A stretch of DNA of 6,947 nucleotides from Methanobacteriota archaeon. GTDB taxonomy: Archaea; Thermoplasmatota; Poseidoniia; Poseidoniales; Poseidoniaceae. Under the pieces are notes generated by a model. That model saw only the letters and a list, made by a program, of their open reading frames with translations. It ran no database searches and was not told the DNA's origin. The translations under genes and the position numbers were made by a program. Within the stretch, counting starts at the first letter, position 1. The number at the start of each line of letters is the position of its first letter. This document shows positions 5,542-6,947 of the stretch, piece after piece. The stretch lies in contig PBXF01000014.1 of assembly GCA_002727515.1 (NCBI GenBank), forward strand, positions 5,169 through 12,115, written 5' to 3'.

Positions 5542-6248
5542 TGGTTCTCCTCATATGGGGTGGGGAAGATTCTCCTTATGATGAGTTTCCTTGCTATGGA
5601 CGCTCCATCTTTCACGCTCCCAAGTTTTGGCTCACCCTTTCTCTTTGAGTAACTAATTGGAACATGTCGAATTGGAATATTTCTTTTTGCTGATGAAGTA
5701 TACATCTCTGCCTCGATTTCAAATCTAAGGCTGTTAAGTTCCAACTTCTCAATAGCTCCTCTCGAAAATCCCCAGAATCCAGAACACAGATCGTTGATTG
5801 TTCTTCCATGCAGAGCAACTGCTAACCATGTCAATAGATGATTTCCAACCCAATTGGTAGTAGTCATGGCATCAGGTTCAAGATTGCCTCTTAATCTATC
5901 ACCTATCGCAATTCCATTCTTTGGAATTTTATTCAAAACACTAGGAATTTCTTCAGGCCAATAAGTGCCATCGGAATCAAGCATCACAAGATAATCGTGT
6001 GAATTACTGAGAAAATGTTTGAATGCTTGACGAACAGCTAATCCTTTTCCTTCTCCCCATTGTTCAATTACTGTACAGTCTAAATCTTTAGCAATTTGAA
6101 CGGTTCTATCTGATGAACCTCCATCTACTACTAGGGTTTCAATTTCAAAACCCATTTCTGAAATTTCTTCGGTTGGAATCCTAGAAATTACATCGGCAAT
6201 TGCCAATTCCTCATCTAACGCTGGAAGCGTTATGAGCAGACTTGGCAT
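5538..6248 (-). CDS. Family 2 glycosyltransferase, polyprenyl-phosphate mannosyl/glucosyl synthase type
   Basis: A 236-residue GT-A fold glycosyltransferase like dolichyl-phosphate mannose synthase. It is expected to move a sugar from a nucleotide sugar to a polyprenyl phosphate at the cytoplasmic membrane face for glycoprotein or glycolipid synthesis. Motifs in order are LPALDEE (8-14), VVDGGSSDRT (40-49), GEGKGLAVRQAF (65-76), the metal-binding DSDG (91-94) followed by TYWPEEIP, GDRLRG (116-121), NDLCSGFWGFSRGA (152-165), FEIEAEM (176-182) and KGEPKLG (204-210). No transmembrane segment follows, so it is a catalytic domain only, as in short DPM1-type enzymes. Sugar and lipid specificity cannot be read from sequence. 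It starts 42 bases after the preceding gene with no clear ribosome site and overlaps asd by four bases. Confidence 0.9.
   Translation of the reverse strand: MPSLLITLPALDEELAIADVISRIPTEEISEMGFEIETLVVDGGSSDRTVQIAKDLDCTVIEQWGEGKGLAVRQAFKHFLSNSHDYLVMLDSDGTYWPEEIPSVLNKIPKNGIAIGDRLRGNLEPDAMTTTNWVGNHLLTWLAVALHGRTINDLCSGFWGFSRGAIEKLELNSLRFEIEAEMYTSSAKRNIPIRHVPISYSKRKGEPKLGSVKDGASIARKLIIRRIFPTPYEENQ
5547..5552 (-). promoter_or_regulatory. Strong ribosome binding site GAGGAG for asd
   Basis: GAGGAG on the minus strand lies five bases before the asd ATG (5541), inside the last codons of the glycosyltransferase gene (Glu-Glu near its C-terminus). Together with the ATGA overlap it indicates co-transcription and independent initiation of asd on the shared message. 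Confidence 0.7.
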
Positions 6249-6290
6249 GTTAAGCGCTAGTGGTTTATGTTGTCAAGATTTTCCTAAGAT

Positions 6291-6947
6291 TTAGGCGATG
6301 TATACTGTTTCAATCCAATGAACTCTAATTCCCGTGGTATCAATTAGTGCATCACCTCTTCCTGATGCTCCTAATGGATTAATCCAATATTCCATTTCAC
6401 TTGTTATTTTGATATCAAACCCTCCAAATCCAACATAGTTGCAAATATTTTTCCAACCTGAGCCAGAGTAATGTTTCCCATTTACATCTGCTGAAACATC
6501 TCCCACAAATTCAAGCATTATACAAACCCTGAATGCGTCTGTTTCGTTAACATCGACGGAATGCGAGCCCTCGGAAAGGTATAATTTCTTGTCGCCAATT
6601 GAAAATGGATCGAGTGACCTAAATTCAGCCCATGGATCAATTCGCATGTTTTCACCCTCTACTTTGGTAAATGTAGAAATCAGGTTATCTTCCTGAAGTG
6701 AGAATAAAATTGAGCCTTCACTTTCCCACATTTTCTCCCACTGGGTTGAGTGAAGTAGATACTGAATCATCACACCTTTTGGTGATGCTAAGGCATGTGT
6801 GATGCCTAATTTCTCTAATCGTTCAACATTATCGTAGATTATTGCCGTCGTAGCAGCATTTTGTATGGAATGTTCCTGCTTCAAAATACCCAAGGTGGGA
6901 ATTGATGTCACACCAATCTCGTCCACATTCGAGATTACATGTCCCCA
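6291..6947 (-). CDS. Unidentified protein, C-terminal part (start beyond right edge)
   Basis: The frame is open from the right window edge to a TAA at 6291, giving 218 codons. A GTG at 6926 is possible as a start, but the seven codons before it are also open, so the gene very likely begins outside. No catalytic motif is recognisable. The stretch YDNVERLEKLGITHALASPKG followed by LLHSTQWEKMWESEGSILFSLQ has the alternating pattern often seen in the soluble C-terminal domain of multi-pass GT-C glycosyltransferases (a subdomain that asks whether a value is known for a site and ends in 'phe-x-leu'). The last 100 residues are beta-rich (VGFGGFDIKITSEMEYWINP). No transmembrane segment lies in the visible part. 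The following glycosyltransferase gene fits a surface-glycan role, but this is a guess. Confidence 0.6.
   Translation of the reverse strand, partial: WGHVISNVDEIGVTSIPTLGILKQEHSIQNAATTAIIYDNVERLEKLGITHALASPKGVMIQYLLHSTQWEKMWESEGSILFSLQEDNLISTFTKVEGENMRIDPWAEFRSLDPFSIGDKKLYLSEGSHSVDVNETDAFRVCIMLEFVGDVSADVNGKHYSGSGWKNICNYVGFGGFDIKITSEMEYWINPLGASGRGDALIDTTGIRVHWIETVYIA

Noticed and set aside
6283..6295. Small inverted repeat CCTAA-GAT-TTAGG at the stop of the right-edge gene, plus two AAGATTT copies 11 bases apart
   Set aside because: A 5-bp stem without a T-run on the transcribed strand is expected by chance in AT-rich sequence; not called a terminator or operator.

Overview
The window is a compact stretch of an archaeal chromosome. 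Eight protein genes all lie on the minus strand, and the plus strand holds only shadow frames. The domain of life is set by an exosome subunit Csl4, an archaeal/eukaryotic METTL5-type rRNA methylase, a COG1031-like radical SAM protein and an archaeal-type aspartate-semialdehyde dehydrogenase. The AT-leaning composition, very short gaps and mix of ATG, GTG and TTG starts would fit a planktonic marine euryarchaeon such as Marine Group II/Poseidoniales. That lineage is inferred, not proven.

In order of transcription, from high to low coordinates:
(1) The C-terminal part of an unidentified protein, possibly the soluble tail of a membrane glycosyltransferase, cut by the right edge (6291-6947).
(2) A family 2 glycosyltransferase of the polyprenyl-phosphate mannosyl/glucosyl synthase type (5538-6248).
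(3) Aspartate-semialdehyde dehydrogenase, overlapping gene 2 by ATGA and preceded by a strong GAGGAG ribosome site (4579-5541).
(4) An unrecognised protein with a globular N-terminal half, a long acidic proline-rich linker and a duplicated short helical motif (3553-4548).
(5) A 73-residue zinc-ribbon protein with a glutamine-rich tail (3294-3515).
(6) A METTL5-like N6-adenine rRNA methyltransferase (2740-3288).
(7) A Csl4 exosome subunit carrying two extra RRM domains (1296-2651).
(8) A radical SAM protein starting at a TTG nine bases after gene 7 and cut by the left edge (1-1286).

The most notable feature is gene 7. It is a complete archaeal Csl4 (N-terminal domain, S1, zinc ribbon) joined to two tandem eukaryote-like RRM domains and a basic tail, more than doubling the usual length. 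With the adjacent rRNA methylase and the zinc-ribbon/Q-rich protein, positions 1296-3515 look like an RNA processing and modification module. The two longest gaps in this half of the window (3516-3552 and 2682-2739, the latter counted to the alternative GTG) carry similar short motifs right at a stop codon. The second also holds a small UUCG hairpin over a possible GTG start. No RNA gene, mobile element, CRISPR array or convincing terminator was seen, and no gene-free stretch reaches 300 bases.
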